The notes beneath the pieces are model-generated. The model saw only the letters and a program-made list of their open reading frames with translations. It did no database searches and was not told the DNA's origin. A program made the position numbers and the translations under genes. A DNA stretch of 64,000 bases from Opisthorchis felineus (lineage: Eukaryota > Platyhelminthes > Trematoda > Opisthorchiida > Opisthorchiidae): contig SJOL01006765.1 in NCBI GenBank assembly GCA_004794785.1, positions 175,590 through 239,589 of the forward strand, in the 5' to 3' direction. Position 1 is the first letter of the stretch. Each line of letters opens with the position of its first letter. This document shows positions 35,701-48,607 of this stretch, piece after piece.

Positions 35701-38700
35701 GGCGGAAATGCATTATTTGTTCATGTATTGATGTTCTATCCTGGGAGTCCCAAACGAAGTTAGACATATTACAAACGAAGCAAAGCAGTATTACTATGTG
35801 TTTTCCTTGATTTAAAGACCGGCGTATGTTGAGTTAAACACTGGTTTGTAGACGATTGGGCCATCCAAAAGAACCTCTGAGTTTACAATCTGAATATACG
35901 GTGCAAAGACTACCTCATTGTTTGGTTGGGTTCGTATTCATGATATCGAATATTTTCCATATGGAGGTCGACCCTATAGTAGAATACGTCGTACATACGT
36001 TGGCGTATGCAGAATTTAATAATCCTGCGTTTCTCCGAAATACGTCCTTCGTAGTTTCTTGTGCTGTACGGAAAACCAGGGTCTGGGGCTAGATGGAATA
36101 AGTTGAGAGGTGGGATTGATAGACAGGTGGATGAAAAATTCACAAGACGCCCTCTCTGTACTTGGATTCATATTTAAAGTCAATATAAACTGGAAAACAA
36201 GTTAGTGTAAGTTAAGTCCTAATGTGTCAACGCTGATGTGGGACAGGCTCATTCGTATAATCTACAATGGACTTAACTAGGGTATGCCTGCATGCCAACA
36301 AAAAAGGGGAGGCACGGGAGCATCTAAAGTGATAACAAACTGTTTTTAATGAATTCTCATACCAGGTTACCTCCCTACGCGCTGCTTGGTTTTTAAAACA
36401 TTCATCTAATGTCTGCATCGTCTTAGGTCGTGATAGGAGGAAACGCCATTCAAAACACCGTTGCACTGCTGCGTGCCACTCGTGGAAAACTATCAGTAAA
36501 CTGCCAAGTATGATGCTGTTACTGAAAAGTTCACTGATTTTAGCAGATCCACACTGTGGCCGTCAAGGTCAGAGAGCGTGCATGGCTTACTTAGTGTTCA
36601 CTCGCTACACTCATTACAACTAATTAAGTAACTAAGTAACATTTCATCCGTTTTTCTGGTCAGTCTGATGATTGGTTGACAACTGTTTGTATCATATCTA
36701 GACCAGAAATATCCCGGGGACAGAAACAGCACGTTTTTTCCATCGCTCTTTCGAATACGGGCGAATTTCGTACTACTGATGTGACTCACTAGTGGGAACA
36801 TCAGGACTGCTATAAGAAACCGTTGCAATCTCTGCCTGTAGGTAAGTCACGACGTCATCCGATATTGGGCTTTGGACTTACTTTCTTGCCGCTCTATCAC
36901 ATCGCGATCGGTCATGCTTAGTTATACTCAGTTCCAGAAGTTCATCGGAACATTGAACACTAATTCTAGTAAAACAGATTGTTACGGGTGAAGAGAACAC
37001 AACATAGAAATGGATCAACCTACGTGAGAATGGCCTCATTTGAAGTACCTGCGGCTTAGTAACGTGGCTATTTTATTACCAAATTTTTCAAACGGGAACG
37101 GGCTGTTACTGTACCCACCGTACTGTCAGAGTAAATGGTTTTCAGACACAGTGATTACCCGTGCCCGACCGAGTTGCTCTTTCCAGGGGATTATTTCAAG
37201 TGCGAAGGGGAAATTTCACTTCGACAGACTACACATCTTTTGTCGAAGACAGCCTATCATTAGGTCCCTCCATTCAGTTTTTCTGATAAGTTCCTATAAG
37301 ACAAGAAGGGCAAAAACGGTAACTAGGGCCCAAGGGAAGTATAAGCCCTTTGAATCGGGGTTGCCACTTGAAGGTCGACCACAAAGTGGCTTCCTGGCGT
37401 CAGATATTCTTTCTTATCGTCATATTTTATGGTTGGATTTTAAGAGATTTTCCGACGAATTCGTCATTTCGCTCAAATCTGGCTGGCAACCTCTTCCCGT
37501 TTTGCAAATCACATAGGTACCTGAGGTGACTGGCGCCTGCTGCTATACCTGCGTCGAATTTATTTCTTCCAGTTATATCTACCAATACCGGATCAATTTG
37601 TTTCTCCAAAGGGCGCTTCTTCACAATGCTTACGTAGCAGAAGTTCAAGCGTAGCGGTTGAGCAGTAATTGTGATGCCAGTTTGACAGCAATTGCTTTTT
37701 ATGACTGTTTTTAACTTGATTGTGCGCTGGAAAACAAGAAGGGTAGTGGAGACCTCTACCCGTTTGGTTTGGGCACTGTCCACTCAAGTTTCTTCCAGCT
37801 ATTTTAGTGCTGGTACTAAATATTTGACCGCATTCAGCAAACATAGATTCGCAATCAACTGTCGCCAAGTTTTGCTCACATCGCTCCTCTTGCCATCCGA
37901 TACGCTGGGCTGATTCCTCTGGCGTCACCAGTGATTTTTCCTAGCAGAGTGCCCTTTCTTTTTTGATGGTCTCAATAACTTGGTTCGTGAGCTGACCAGA
38001 AAAGGTACACGTCTCCCGATTTGTGTTGCTCCAAACTTGGCTTACCAACTGTAACCTCCAGCAACACTTGTTTGTTCTCTTACAATGGTTCATTCTCCTT
38101 CGCACTACTGTTGTTCTGTCGCCTGCTCTCACAGCTTCATCTGTTGACGCCGTATCGCCGTAGACAGTTTCGTTTCATTTAAAGCTACCACAGGAAGCTG
38201 TTTACTTTTAATTGAGTACATGTCTTCCATACGGGTTTGACTAATGTGGTCTAGTTTTAGCTTATGTAAACAGCTTTACCGCTTTGGGACGTTTTTCTTC
38301 CACAACAGATTGTTCAGTACCATCCGTCTCAAGTGAGTTCGAAGGCAGGAGGAACGTGTTTACAAATAATGGAGACGTACTGTCGTAAATAGGTAGACAT
38401 TCCTTCCCTCCTCTCTATATATATGTATCAGAGGAGCAAAATATTATGTAGCCTGCCTTTGTATCCGAACTAGTAAGCCTGTTTTCACCGAAGGAAATGT
38501 GGGGCCATAGCAACTTTGTTTGTGAGACAAAATCTGATACAAACGTTCACTCCCGACGTCCACTCACCCTGATATTTCCCCAACCGCATTTCCCATCCAG
38601 TCGTGACTACGTTCGTGGTGTCTTGATACTTTTGCTTCAACCTTGTTAGTTAGCAGTCACTCCGAGCTTTGACAGCGTATATCTCTACACTCCTAAATAG

Positions 38701-40497
38701 CGTGCAAATTAATTGAGTTGGAATCTGCTAGACGTGATTAATACACCTATTACTTTAACCGAAAATTGGACGGTCGTGTCTAACGAGTCAATTTACAACG
38801 CACACCGAAAGCATCGCCCCTTTGCTTCCCCCCCTACACCCCCAGAAAGTTGGAGAAGGTAGTACCACGTGATATTTCCCTTAATTTTTTCCACCGTTCT
38901 TACCCTTTAGTTTGCTCCTTTGACAAATAGCAGTTCACCGGAAACTGTGGCTTTAGAGGTTCACCTCGCTGTTCGTCTCTGGACAAAGGAACTATATAGT
39001 TAGAGCATTTTGAACTAAAGAAGCGCGCTCTTGTGACTAACTAGGTTCTGATATAGAATGGGCAGTTAAACATAGGGGGCGATCTTCGCGTCGTAGCTAA
39101 GAGTTCTATGGGTACGATAACAACTTGATGAAAAGAATGTATATACATGTGCAAAAAGCCTAGTTTAAGGTGTTCCGCCCGCGTATCACAAAACTTGAAG
39201 TTTTGGTGGAGCAACAAAGAGCGAGAAAGTTAGGAAATGGTGGTTTGTCCGTTTCTTGTGCTAGACAATTTGGTTGTAAGTGCCGTATCCCCAATTAAGT
39301 GCGTCGTTGCGAAGCTCCTCTTCAGTGCTTGGTCAAGACAAGAATTCGCAGCGCGTGTATTTGGATTTTGTTCCGCAGCGTATCAGCAAAAGTTAATATC
39401 CATGCATCCTCTTAATCTTGTGGACCTCATCCTAGGAGGTGGGAGGCTCCAACAGAATCCGGTCGGCTAGTGAGCGACTCCCGTTCCATGCCATTTATGA
39501 CCTCTGGGTGTTTTTCTTGAGTCAGCTCCGGTCTTGTATGAAATGCACATCGATGGAGTCGATGGCTGGCCAGCCGGAGTACGTGTCCCAAATCCACAAG
39601 CTTGTTTCTAAGTCCTGTTGTGCGTAGAGGTCCATTGAACGTTTCGAGGCGAATACACGTCGACGAACGTCGTCGCTCGTCACATGATTCTCATATATGT
39701 ACGGTATCTTACGTTGCATCAACAGTCGGAGATCGAACAGCGTTCTATGTGTTACGCTCATGAATATCACGTTTCACTGTTGTAAGGTAGAATTGAGTGC
39801 ACAGAAGCGTTTTATGTGTTTCCTTTGAGCTGAAAGCTAATACCACGGCGGCGCCAAAGGCAATGTAAGTAGACAAGCGCACCGCATACCGTGCTTATTC
39901 TTTTTGGCACCTCACTGATTCTGCTGATTTTGACCTAGCTCCCAAGGTAATTAAACCTTTTGATGACTTCCAAGGTGCTACCGTGGAGATTTTTTTACAG
40001 TACGGGGCTTTGTTAGTGACGTAGCGTGACTGCATTTTTAAGGCTAGAAATGCATACCAAATTGCCCTACGGAAGTTACCAAACTGTTGGGAATATTCTG
40101 CGTGGCTTGGGAACTGTCGTTTTCTGGAAAAATGCCCGCCTAATTTAGGTCTCTTAAAAAAATCTTGGGGTCAGCTCGACTCCCGGTCAGACTGATCTGT
40201 TCAAGGAATATATCCGGACGCCATCCGTGGGAACACTGAACAGGGATCGTGATACTAGACACTTAGTAGATGGATACTTAGATACTTAGTCGAGGTGTTC
40301 AGGGTATGGACCACTGATCGTGAGCTTTCGTTCAGCTTAAAATGCGTATATAAGGTGACCTGATGGTGTTGTCCTATTTTTTATGTACACCAGTCCAAAA
40401 GAGTAACTGATATCAAGGTATGTGAGGGTGGTCATAGTGGCGTTTCTCAGCATTTGACATTGCATGATCATTTGGCCAGTATGCCACGGCTATATTT
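32721..40497. other. Long stretch without recognisable genes
   Basis: I see no conserved exon, RT motif, SINE or tRNA. A short (ATGTT)n run lies at 35359-35381. An AT run lies near 38415-38428. Longer frames such as 33493-33843 (+), 37040-37516 (+) and 37427-37928 (-) carry no domain that I know. Confidence 0.5.
35359..35381. repeat. Pentanucleotide microsatellite (ATGTT)n
   Basis: About four to five consecutive ATGTT units, read directly from the sequence. Confidence 0.85.
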
Positions 40498-40765
40498 GTG
40501 ACTAACGTTGTTTCGGATAATAGATTCCAAAGGTTTCGACGCAATAGGTATCAGGCCGATTCCACGATTTTTGTTGCAGTCAAAACGTTCTTTCTTTTTA
40601 AAGATAGGTGCGACGAAGACAGAATCCCAATCAGCCTGGAGTATCTCTTGGACTCAGATCTGCTGTAGCGATAAAGCTGTAGAGTTGTATAGGATTGTCC
40701 TTCAAGCAACGGTTGAGAAAAATCATCAGGTAATGGATTTCTTCGATGCGGTCAGCTTCATTTGG
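40498..40765 (-). pseudogene. Reverse transcriptase fragment of a different non-LTR type
   Basis: On the minus strand one frame (about 40765-40628) begins E-P-P-N-E-A-D-R-I-E-E-I. A +1 or -1 shift then leads into about 40640-40500, which reads A-D-W-D-S-V-F-V-A-P-I-F-K-K, then C-N-K-N-R-G-I-G-L-I-P-I-A-S-K and E-S-I-I-R-N. This is the D-W-x-x-x-x-x-x-P-I-x-K-K-G plus N-Y-R-G-I-S-L block of RT fingers, and its wording differs from copies 1-3. Nothing of the palm can be seen further left. Confidence 0.7.
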
Positions 40766-43700
40766 AGGTTCCAGGCTTATAGATCAAGAAGACTAAGAGG
40801 CTGGTAGATCCCGAATACCCCATGAGTGCAAACAAGTTATTGCTTTTAGGGTGTTTTGTTCTACGTTCCGTTTCTCCCCTTCAGATTAGTTCTGAGATGT
40901 TCGCTTTTTCCCCGTATTTCTTTACTTTACTGAAGCGTAGTTTCCATGTACCATATTCCTAAATAAGTTGAATGAGTTCTATTAAGTCTCGTGATGTAGA
41001 TTCCAGCTCCATTTCGGCAGCACGTTGAGTCCACCGGATATTGAAGTTCGTGTGTTCTAGTTGTGGATGCCGTTGGGATCGCTGTCAGCCGAAGTACACT
41101 GACAGGTTTCACGGATCTTTAGTATCCGGGGAGAGACTAAGGTTCTAGTTTTCCACTGTTTGTCTCTACTATGAACCATGGAAGCAGCTGCGTGAGCCGC
41201 CTTACCATGTCGTACCAGTGGTTTGATGTAGCCTTCTGTGGAGAGACCGAAAAGAAGCAGACCTAACTCGCGAAAAATCTGCTTTGCGGCTTTCGGATTT
41301 TGGGACTAGATACCGTCAACCCGTCAATTGTGATGTTTACATTATCCACTGAAATGCACCGCAGCCTTCGAGTACGTTATGCATGTTCGGAGTCAATGGT
41401 ATGGTCGACAGTTGGAACACGGACTGCGTAACGATAGCTAAGTTACCTTTATTCAAGTAGACTGCGCGGCTCTGAGCGTTCATATGTCCAACCACTCCCA
41501 GTGTTAGTGGTACATAAATTCCTCCAAAGCTCCTAAGATTGTGAACAGAAGCCGTTTTTCTCCACTGTAGTTCGCTGGGAGACTCTACTACCGCTGATAA
41601 TTCCTAACAACAATGGTACAGTCATCCAGTGCTTATCGACCTTCCGCCACCCGGACTTCAGTTGCAGGATAAAATACTGTTGATTTTTCACCCCCCCCCC
41701 ATACTACCGTTGTATTCGACATTTGCTGGCTGGTGTTCTGATTTGTGCTCTGCGCCATCGCTTCAATTTCGAGTTTAACGCAGCTAGATTGGATGATAAC
41801 ATGATAAGAACACACCGGCCGAGTTTAACCGGTAACGTCACAGTAGGCGGGACTAATCATTCGGTACTGTTCGGAATTTCATCGCACTTCAACTGCACTT
41901 ATTCACTTCACTTCATATGAACATGAGAATGATCACGTGAGAGAGTTCCTAAACCTCTGTGGATATACGCTTGTGAATAACAGTACTGTATTACACATGA
42001 AGTTACAAGATCTGTAATGATAGTATGAAGGCGTTTCCTGGATAAAAGACGACAGTCCATCGATCACCTCAAAATTCTTGTCCAATGATCACGTGATCAC
42101 GTCTAATGGTGAATACTTGTAATAGGCCAACACTCCCCAGTTTCTCTAAGGTCAGCTCTTATGGTTATGTGAAAGTGAAGCGCTGGCACTCCACATCGTT
42201 TTTGTTATCGATAGCGATAGTAATGCCGGTCATGAGGATGCAAGGGAGAATCATGCGTGTCATTAGCTCAAGTAGTTGGAATGCCCGTACTCCTTTACCA
42301 CAATTTGAAGTGATGATGACTGACAGTTTAAACAATCATCTAAACTTACAAAGTAGGTACTAGCGAGGTTGCTCACGTGTTTCCCAAGCTGCAACCACCA
42401 GAGTGGATAGGGTGGACAGTGTATTTTCATTTCCACCTCTATTACCAATTCATAATGACACTTGAGAATGCAATCATTGAAAGCGGGGTTTATAAGAAAC
42501 TGTGCTTGTGACAAGCCTCATCCACTTCAAACCACATCTCGTGGTTTATATCCTGCCATTTCGTTAGTCAGTTTGGATAAAAAGAGTCAGCGTTTTGAAA
42601 CAAATCCTGATCCCGCTGGTTATTTACCTGTTGAGTCTCCACGGATCACATGCTTTTCTTACTGTCTGTCCTCGCCCCTATGGAATCGGGAATTTTTTCC
42701 TCCAATGAAATATCAGAATCACCTCATCATTTATTGGCCGAAACAGTTAGTCTGTTGATCACACGGTGTGATGCTCCCGCATTTACGTTCATAGTCTTTT
42801 GGACCAAGTTTGCGGCCGGTGATGTGAACTACTTAACGAATGTACATTTTGTGTTGACAACTGATCATGTGAAGCGGTTTTATTGCTGTTTCTCGGGGCA
42901 CTGCCCAGGATATAACATTTCCCACCGCATCTGATTTGCTCAATGCCGCGAAAGTCCTCCTATCAGTTACCGCCATGCAACGACGACGAAATCCGTCTAG
43001 AGGATGGCACTGTAAGACCGATGACAGAGGTGGAGTTGCTACATAAAAGGATCGATGATTCCACGGCAGAAGTGCGTTTCGTTCGGTAGCTTGTGTTTTC
43101 ACGCCCTGTTTGCTTCTATTCCGAATTTCGGACAGTGCAAGCCAATGCCTTTGTGCGTAGAGTTCGGCATGCTCACTTCTTAATTACCTTTTCAGTTGCT
43201 ATTTTTCGCCTTTAGGCTTGCATTTTCTTGGGATTAATGATTCTCCTAACACTTGATTGGAGTCAGTTGTATCTTATATTTGTCAACACCGGATCATCCA
43301 TCCCCACCTCTCTCAACCCGTAGAATGAGCATGAAGCATACTAATATTGATGAACACCAGATTCTTTCCTATGATTTGTCATTTTCGAGATTAGAACAAC
43401 GAATATGTTGTTACTTTGTAGACCTAGAAATCTTCACTTTTACATCATCCCAGTAACTAATTTGTCAACACTACGTTCTTATTCACGAAATCAGTTAGAT
43501 TATTTTGTTCACCTGGGGGGAAGGAGTACGGCTTTTTGGCTTTGTAGTTACCAAAGCTGTTCGGGCCAATGATCTTTAGAGTCTAAGTCTGGAGAGAGCT
43601 TTATGAGTCTAGCCGTCGGCTGATATAATGAGCAACGCTCTTTTGAAACAATGAGGAAGTCAGAGCGACAGACATAAAGGCTCTAGTAAAGTATCAAACA

Positions 43701-44518
43701 ATGTACGTCAGTCCAAAGCCAGAGTTTAAAACAAATTTTGTGCATGGAGCCTATTAACTGCAGCCACTGTCTGGAAAGATTCTTTTTGTGTTGACTTTCT
43801 TCGAACTAGAGGATTTTTTTTCCGGTATGATTACAATTCTATTTGTGCTGCACTGTGACAAAATCTATTGGAGGAACTGTTTTCCGGTGTTTTCGATTCC
43901 ACTTCAGTTGTTCCATCTTCTATGCATCATTCAGTTTCCCTCAGTGATTCATCCGTCATACTAATCTTGAAATTTTCGTGTTAGGCAACGTGGGCCCAAT
44001 AACGACAAACACAGCGGTGACCCCAACCCTTAACGCCATAACTTCATATTTTTGTGGCCACAAAAGCCAACAAAGTGAGCACAGGTCTTCATATAAATTA
44101 AGTGAATGGTGTCTACGGTGTTTAACAGAATGTCCTTGGAGGTCTCACGTTATAATAATAGCCTCAATTATCCATCCCACACCTACCACTCATCTTCATT
44201 CATGGTAGAACGTTAGAGTTTTTTTGGTCATGTGAGTTTATAAGATAGTAGTGTTTTGCTAGTTCGTGTGGACGAGTGGATCTTTTATCGCGTATCAGTC
44301 GCTGCTATGTAACACTGAGCGGAAGTGATGACTACAGTAGTTAGAGGGGACTTGTTGGACGGAATGATCATCATCTTTCCCGTTATTGACAAGTGCTAGC
44401 AGTGAATACCTGCGTTCCTCGGATCGTTTCTAAGCGCTAATATTACTTGTTGATAACCGGTGATGAAGAAAGGCTACGTACGCGTTTACGAGGTCGTGAA
44501 TTTGCGGTAACGACCAAA
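40766..44518. other. No recognisable gene; one poly-C run
   Basis: A C homopolymer of about ten bases lies at 41690-41700. Frames at 42106-42363, 42462-42934 (+) and 42833-43102 (-) have no known motif. Confidence 0.5.
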
Positions 44519-44577
44519 GGGGACCTGAATATATTCAATCCGTTGGGAAACGCTTGGAGCCGATTGAGTAGTCATCG

Positions 44578-44909
44578 TTTCCGGAAAAGTTTTTAAACAA
44601 TCGGTAGATTTGTTGCTGGGCAACGTTTCGCTTTTCTCACAAAAGCCTAGTGACTAGGTTACAAGTTTGTTGGAGATTCAAGGAGGAAGGAGAACCAGTC
44701 AGCTCAGTCAAGCTAAATCTGTATTAGGTGTCGGCCAAGGGATTTCGTCAACCGAACGGAACCGGAAGAACTAGACCCTAAGCTGGACCCAAATCCATGT
44801 TTGTTTCCCCAAACTCGTAACCTAGTCACTTGGCCTGACGAAGCTTTTGTGCCAAAAGCGAAACGTTGCCCAGCAATAAATCTACCGATTGTCCTTTTCG
44901 GAAAAAAGG
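44578..44909. repeat. Foldback (inverted) repeat, arms of about 95 bp
   Basis: The left arm (44578-44671) and the reverse complement of the right arm (44808-44909) share ACAATCGGTAGATTT, TTGCTGGGCAACGTTTCGCT and ACAAAAGC, then AGTGACTAGGTTAC and AGTTTG. The right arm carries a few extra bases (TTCGTCAGGCC) that the left lacks. The loop is about 135 bp. GGACCTGAATAT occurs just outside the left arm (44521) and just at the end of the right arm (44908) in direct orientation. Confidence 0.75.
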
Positions 44910-44934
44910 ACCTGAATATCATCGTATTCGTTCA

Positions 44935-46559
44935 GGATAAACTGGTAGTCTGAGTCAGCGTATTTTGGATAGTCAGTGTAAGTGCACCTATTTAGCCACG
45001 ATGTTCAAAAGTACTGAGTCAATATCACCCGTGATTACTGTGATTTATCTAAGACACTAATGATGTTTGCAACGCCCTTCAGCTTGGGTTCACCGAGTGC
45101 TGTGTTCGTCTTGTCTCTGCGGCTGTCCGCTAACAGACTGATAGCATATGGAGCGTAGTTAGCCGGTGGACCAAAGGAAGTTATTTGCACAGCCAACTAT
45201 GTGCGCATTTTCGGCGCACGTCGTTAGTCTTTTCTAGGGGACAGTTTGAGGAAGGCATTTTTATGGAAGTATAACGCCACTCATCGTAAAAATTTTTGGA
45301 TTTATCAAAACACCTAGTGGCCATCAGTGTTGTGGTTGGAACATCTTATTTCCCATAGATACGATGCGCTTCGTCAGGTACAGTCTTGGCCAAACTGAAA
45401 GGGCATCCGACAGTCGCAAAGCTCGAGGATCATGGATACTGCTCACTCCTTATGGCTTTACCTAGACCGCTTGTTTGACGGTTGGGTAACTTTTTTTAGA
45501 ACAAGCGCTAGCCACCATACACTACCTCTGGAGTAACGGATTCATCCAATTTGAAAAGAATAACCGATTAGAACTGGTAAAGAGTGCAGCTGGATAGCTG
45601 GATGATGCTGACTCGAGTATTTGATTGACTCTGTATTAATAATGTCGGTCTTTAGGTCTTGCCTTAATAATCGTTTCGTTGCTGAATAATACATTGTTTA
45701 CTTAATTTTAATACCTGTGTTAACGTTGGCATCTGGTGAAGGTGCATACACAAATTGGCTTATGGCCGGTTACCTTCTTGTCAAAATGACTAATAGCGAT
45801 AATTGTGTTCGGAACAGGGTTACTCTACGCAGTCACTTGTGGCTCAGAGAAGTGGAACGTGTAAAGGGGCGTTTCTTGAGGGGGACGGTGGTTGATAAAT
45901 GATCTGGGCACCGTGCATTCGTATGGATAGATCAACTGTGAAAAGGTTCTACTCGGACTATGGTTCAGTACAATCGTGTCTGTTTAGGAGGGAAATAGCT
46001 CATCAAGACTTTATACATTAAAGCCGTTTAGCAATTGCCATGAAGTCCGCAGTCTCCAATTTGTTTGGAAATTTGCTATCAAATTACGGAGGGGAATTAA
46101 CAGTTGCTGTGACCCTCTTCATACGTTATTTAAACTCATCTGTGGTTGTTCTGTAATTTATCAGCGATACGAAACACTCGCTTGTGAACTGGAAGTAAGT
46201 AGAAAAATTATCTAATTGGCAAAAAGATACCCGGGCGTATCCTAAGGGTGCGTGATGAGTCTAGCTGCGTAATCCACACTAGCTTCCCGTGGGTGGCTCC
46301 GAAATCCGTCCAGTTTATATCCACAAAAGTCCCGTAAAAGTTGCTATCCTGATGACATAATTATGGTTAACCTACAACATCCATGCTGTCTCACTAGAGT
46401 CTGGTTTTCTCGATGGCAAACGTAAGTTGTTACGACTTGTTTAGGACAACACTCATAAGGTCCAAGGGAACTCGAGGCAGTTCAACTGCCGGCCGCGCCT
46501 TTCCTGGGGCCCATCAGGTAGGCCAAGTCCCCGAATTTCCATTAAGCTTATTTCTTAAC
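44935..46559. other. No recognisable gene
   Basis: Few open frames occur here. The longest is 45717-45902 (+), with no known motif. Confidence 0.5.
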
Positions 46560-46700
46560 TGAATATCAATTTGTATATGTGGTGCGATGATTGCCATTTG
46601 CAGTTCTAGTTGGTGTTGACAGGATACCTGAACCCTTCATTCATAATATTTCTAAGTGAGTGTTTGACATTAAAGTACAAAATAAGATTGACGCGAATTC
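46560..46700 (+). repeat. Dispersed repeat of unknown class, copy f (diverged)
   Basis: Has AGTGAGTGTTTGACATTAAA, then GTACAAAATAAGATTGACGC, in the same order as copies e and g. The first block is barely recognisable. Confidence 0.45.
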
Positions 46701-48417
46701 AGGGACTCCACTTACCTGGTAACCCCCAAGTAGGTTAAAACAAATAGTGGGCTGTTCACTGTTCCCATCAACCTTATGATTAATAGCATTTGAAACAAAA
46801 TGCAATAAATCCCATACTTTTTTTTCTGGTTCGGCTGGTCGAATTCTGTCTGGATAGTTTTTGTGTAATAGATTGTGACATGCGCAACTTTGATTACACG
46901 ACCAGAACGTCGGGTTTAATCATTCGTTAAGATAGGCGTCACAGTTGTTTGGAGTTCTGTTGTTGCAGGATCAATTTTCCCCAAAGGTACATATTTCTTT
47001 TGTTAATGTATGTTTATCCGGTTTTGACAAAATAACTCCCTGGTTTCGGTTAACCTCGGACTAAATCCTGTTCTCGGTAGGGTGCTGCTTCTCTTTTTGT
47101 CTCTTGTTGTCTCCTAGGGTACGCTGTGGTCCACTTTAAGACTTCGAACCCAATCCTAATTTTGATTTCCAATAGTGTGATTCCTAGAAACAGATGAATC
47201 CTGAATGAAGATTCGTGGTTGTTTTGATCCATGACGTACCTGTTGGAACCTTCCGGGTAGATGAGAATACGAACATTTTTCACTCACCTCACGATGTTTT
47301 GCTTCATTCTAGGTAGTTGTGACAGGGCTCTTACGTTGACTAATTAACTATAATCTTATTCGGACGACTTGGAAATGAATAATTATTTCACCCGGTCCCT
47401 GAAGGTTGATCGGTGACACATTCTTCTATCGCAGCTTTTCTCGACCCAGAAGTTATGAAGCGTTTTCCAGGAATTAGTGGTTAGTTTTAGTTGAAACCAC
47501 CTTTCCTAGGAAAACCTGGCATAATGCTTTTCAGCATTTATCCAAGCAGAGCAGTCGTCATAGTCAACTGAGACGAAAGACTAGTCACTCAACCTTCGTT
47601 GTTCACCCTCATCAAAGGCCTGATTCTGTCATCGGACTGCAATAGTATGTTGCCAGTTATTTCATAACTTGTAGCATGACTCCAGAAACTTGCAACTTGT
47701 TCTTCGACTCATGATTTTCTGCATTAAGGCTCGTTACACAATCTTTGTTGTGTTCTAAATCAACCATACACGATTCCACTACACTCACTAAGTACGTCTG
47801 ACCTTCAAATTCCGTGGATATGTGTTTGTTAAACCAGTGAAGATTAAGGAGGAATTATCGTATCAGCTCAATCCTTAAAAATGTACGAAGTTGGCGGTAA
47901 TCAAAATTCAGCCAATACTGTTGGGTCATTATGTTAGATGCAAGCACAGTTGCCGGAAAGTAAGAAAAAGTTAAAGTTAAATATGCTGTTGATTGTGGTT
48001 ATTTTTCACTAGGAAAGATGACTAGAAGGTGAGAACTTGGTTGGAACTTACTTTGTCTCCACGCCCGGGTTACGGTTCACATAGGGTCCTTAATATTAGT
48101 ATTCCGATGGGTAATCATTATTGGCGGATGATCTTAATTCGACCAAAATAAACTTTGTTAAGTGGGTTAGGTGCCACACTTAGGACGGGTTCAAATTTAC
48201 CGATTCAGAAAACAACTTCAGATGAGGATGATAGCTGACACGTGTGGCACGTTGGATTCTGTTCTATCGTTTCACGCAATGTCTAGTTCGGGTTGGCTGA
48301 TATGCAACGGAAATTTTTCATCGTATTTTTCAGGTGCACATTCTTTCGGAGTACTTTTCACCTGTTTCACAACTTCTATAGATGGCATCACTACGGAGAT
48401 TGACAGGTTGGCGGTGT
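46701..48417. other. No recognisable exon; presumed upstream region of SNAP-25
   Basis: Open frames at 47050-47283 (-) and 48171-48464 (+) have no motif. I cannot point to a promoter. Confidence 0.4.
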
Positions 48418-48607
48418 ATGTACGAACAAGATCAGGATTTCGGACATGGATCCGGATTGCTTAACAGATCTCGCTAGTCGCTTGCAGAATGATGTATTTC
48501 TAGTAATTTCGCATGTACGAACAAGATCAGGATTTCGGACATGGATCCGGATTGCTTAACAGATCTCGCTAGTCGCTTGCAGAATGATGTATTTCTAGTA
48601 ATTTCGC
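48418..48607. repeat. Perfect 95-bp tandem duplication
   Basis: 48418-48512 and 48513-48607 are identical over all 95 bases, head to tail with no spacer. Each unit holds an ATG in a good context (GACATGG) at 48446 and 48541. A 16-codon frame follows that could be the first coding exon of SNAP-25. 95 is not a multiple of three, so reading through both copies shifts the frame. Confidence 0.97.
48446..48493 (+). CDS. Candidate first coding exon of SNAP-25 (present in two copies)
   Basis: The frame M-D-P-D-C-L-T-D-L-A-S-R-L-Q-N-D ends at a codon boundary before GT (gtattt). The next certain exon (50743) also begins at a codon boundary with S-L-E-A-S-R-R. Aligned without gaps to the vertebrate N-terminus, which ends Q-L-A-D-E before S-L-E, the hydrophobic positions line up (Leu with Met, Ala with Ala, Leu with Leu). 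The acidic end N-D matches D-E. The peptide could form an amphipathic helix, as the start of SNARE motif 1 should. Weak points are the poor splice donor and the short length. A second phase-0 donor, gtaatt, lies three codons on. The identical copy is at 48541-48588. A rival candidate is 50223-50306. Confidence 0.4.

Noticed and set aside
37040..37516. A 158-codon frame as a gene
   Set aside because: There is no domain, no homology that I recognise and no splice context. A similar length arises elsewhere here by chance.
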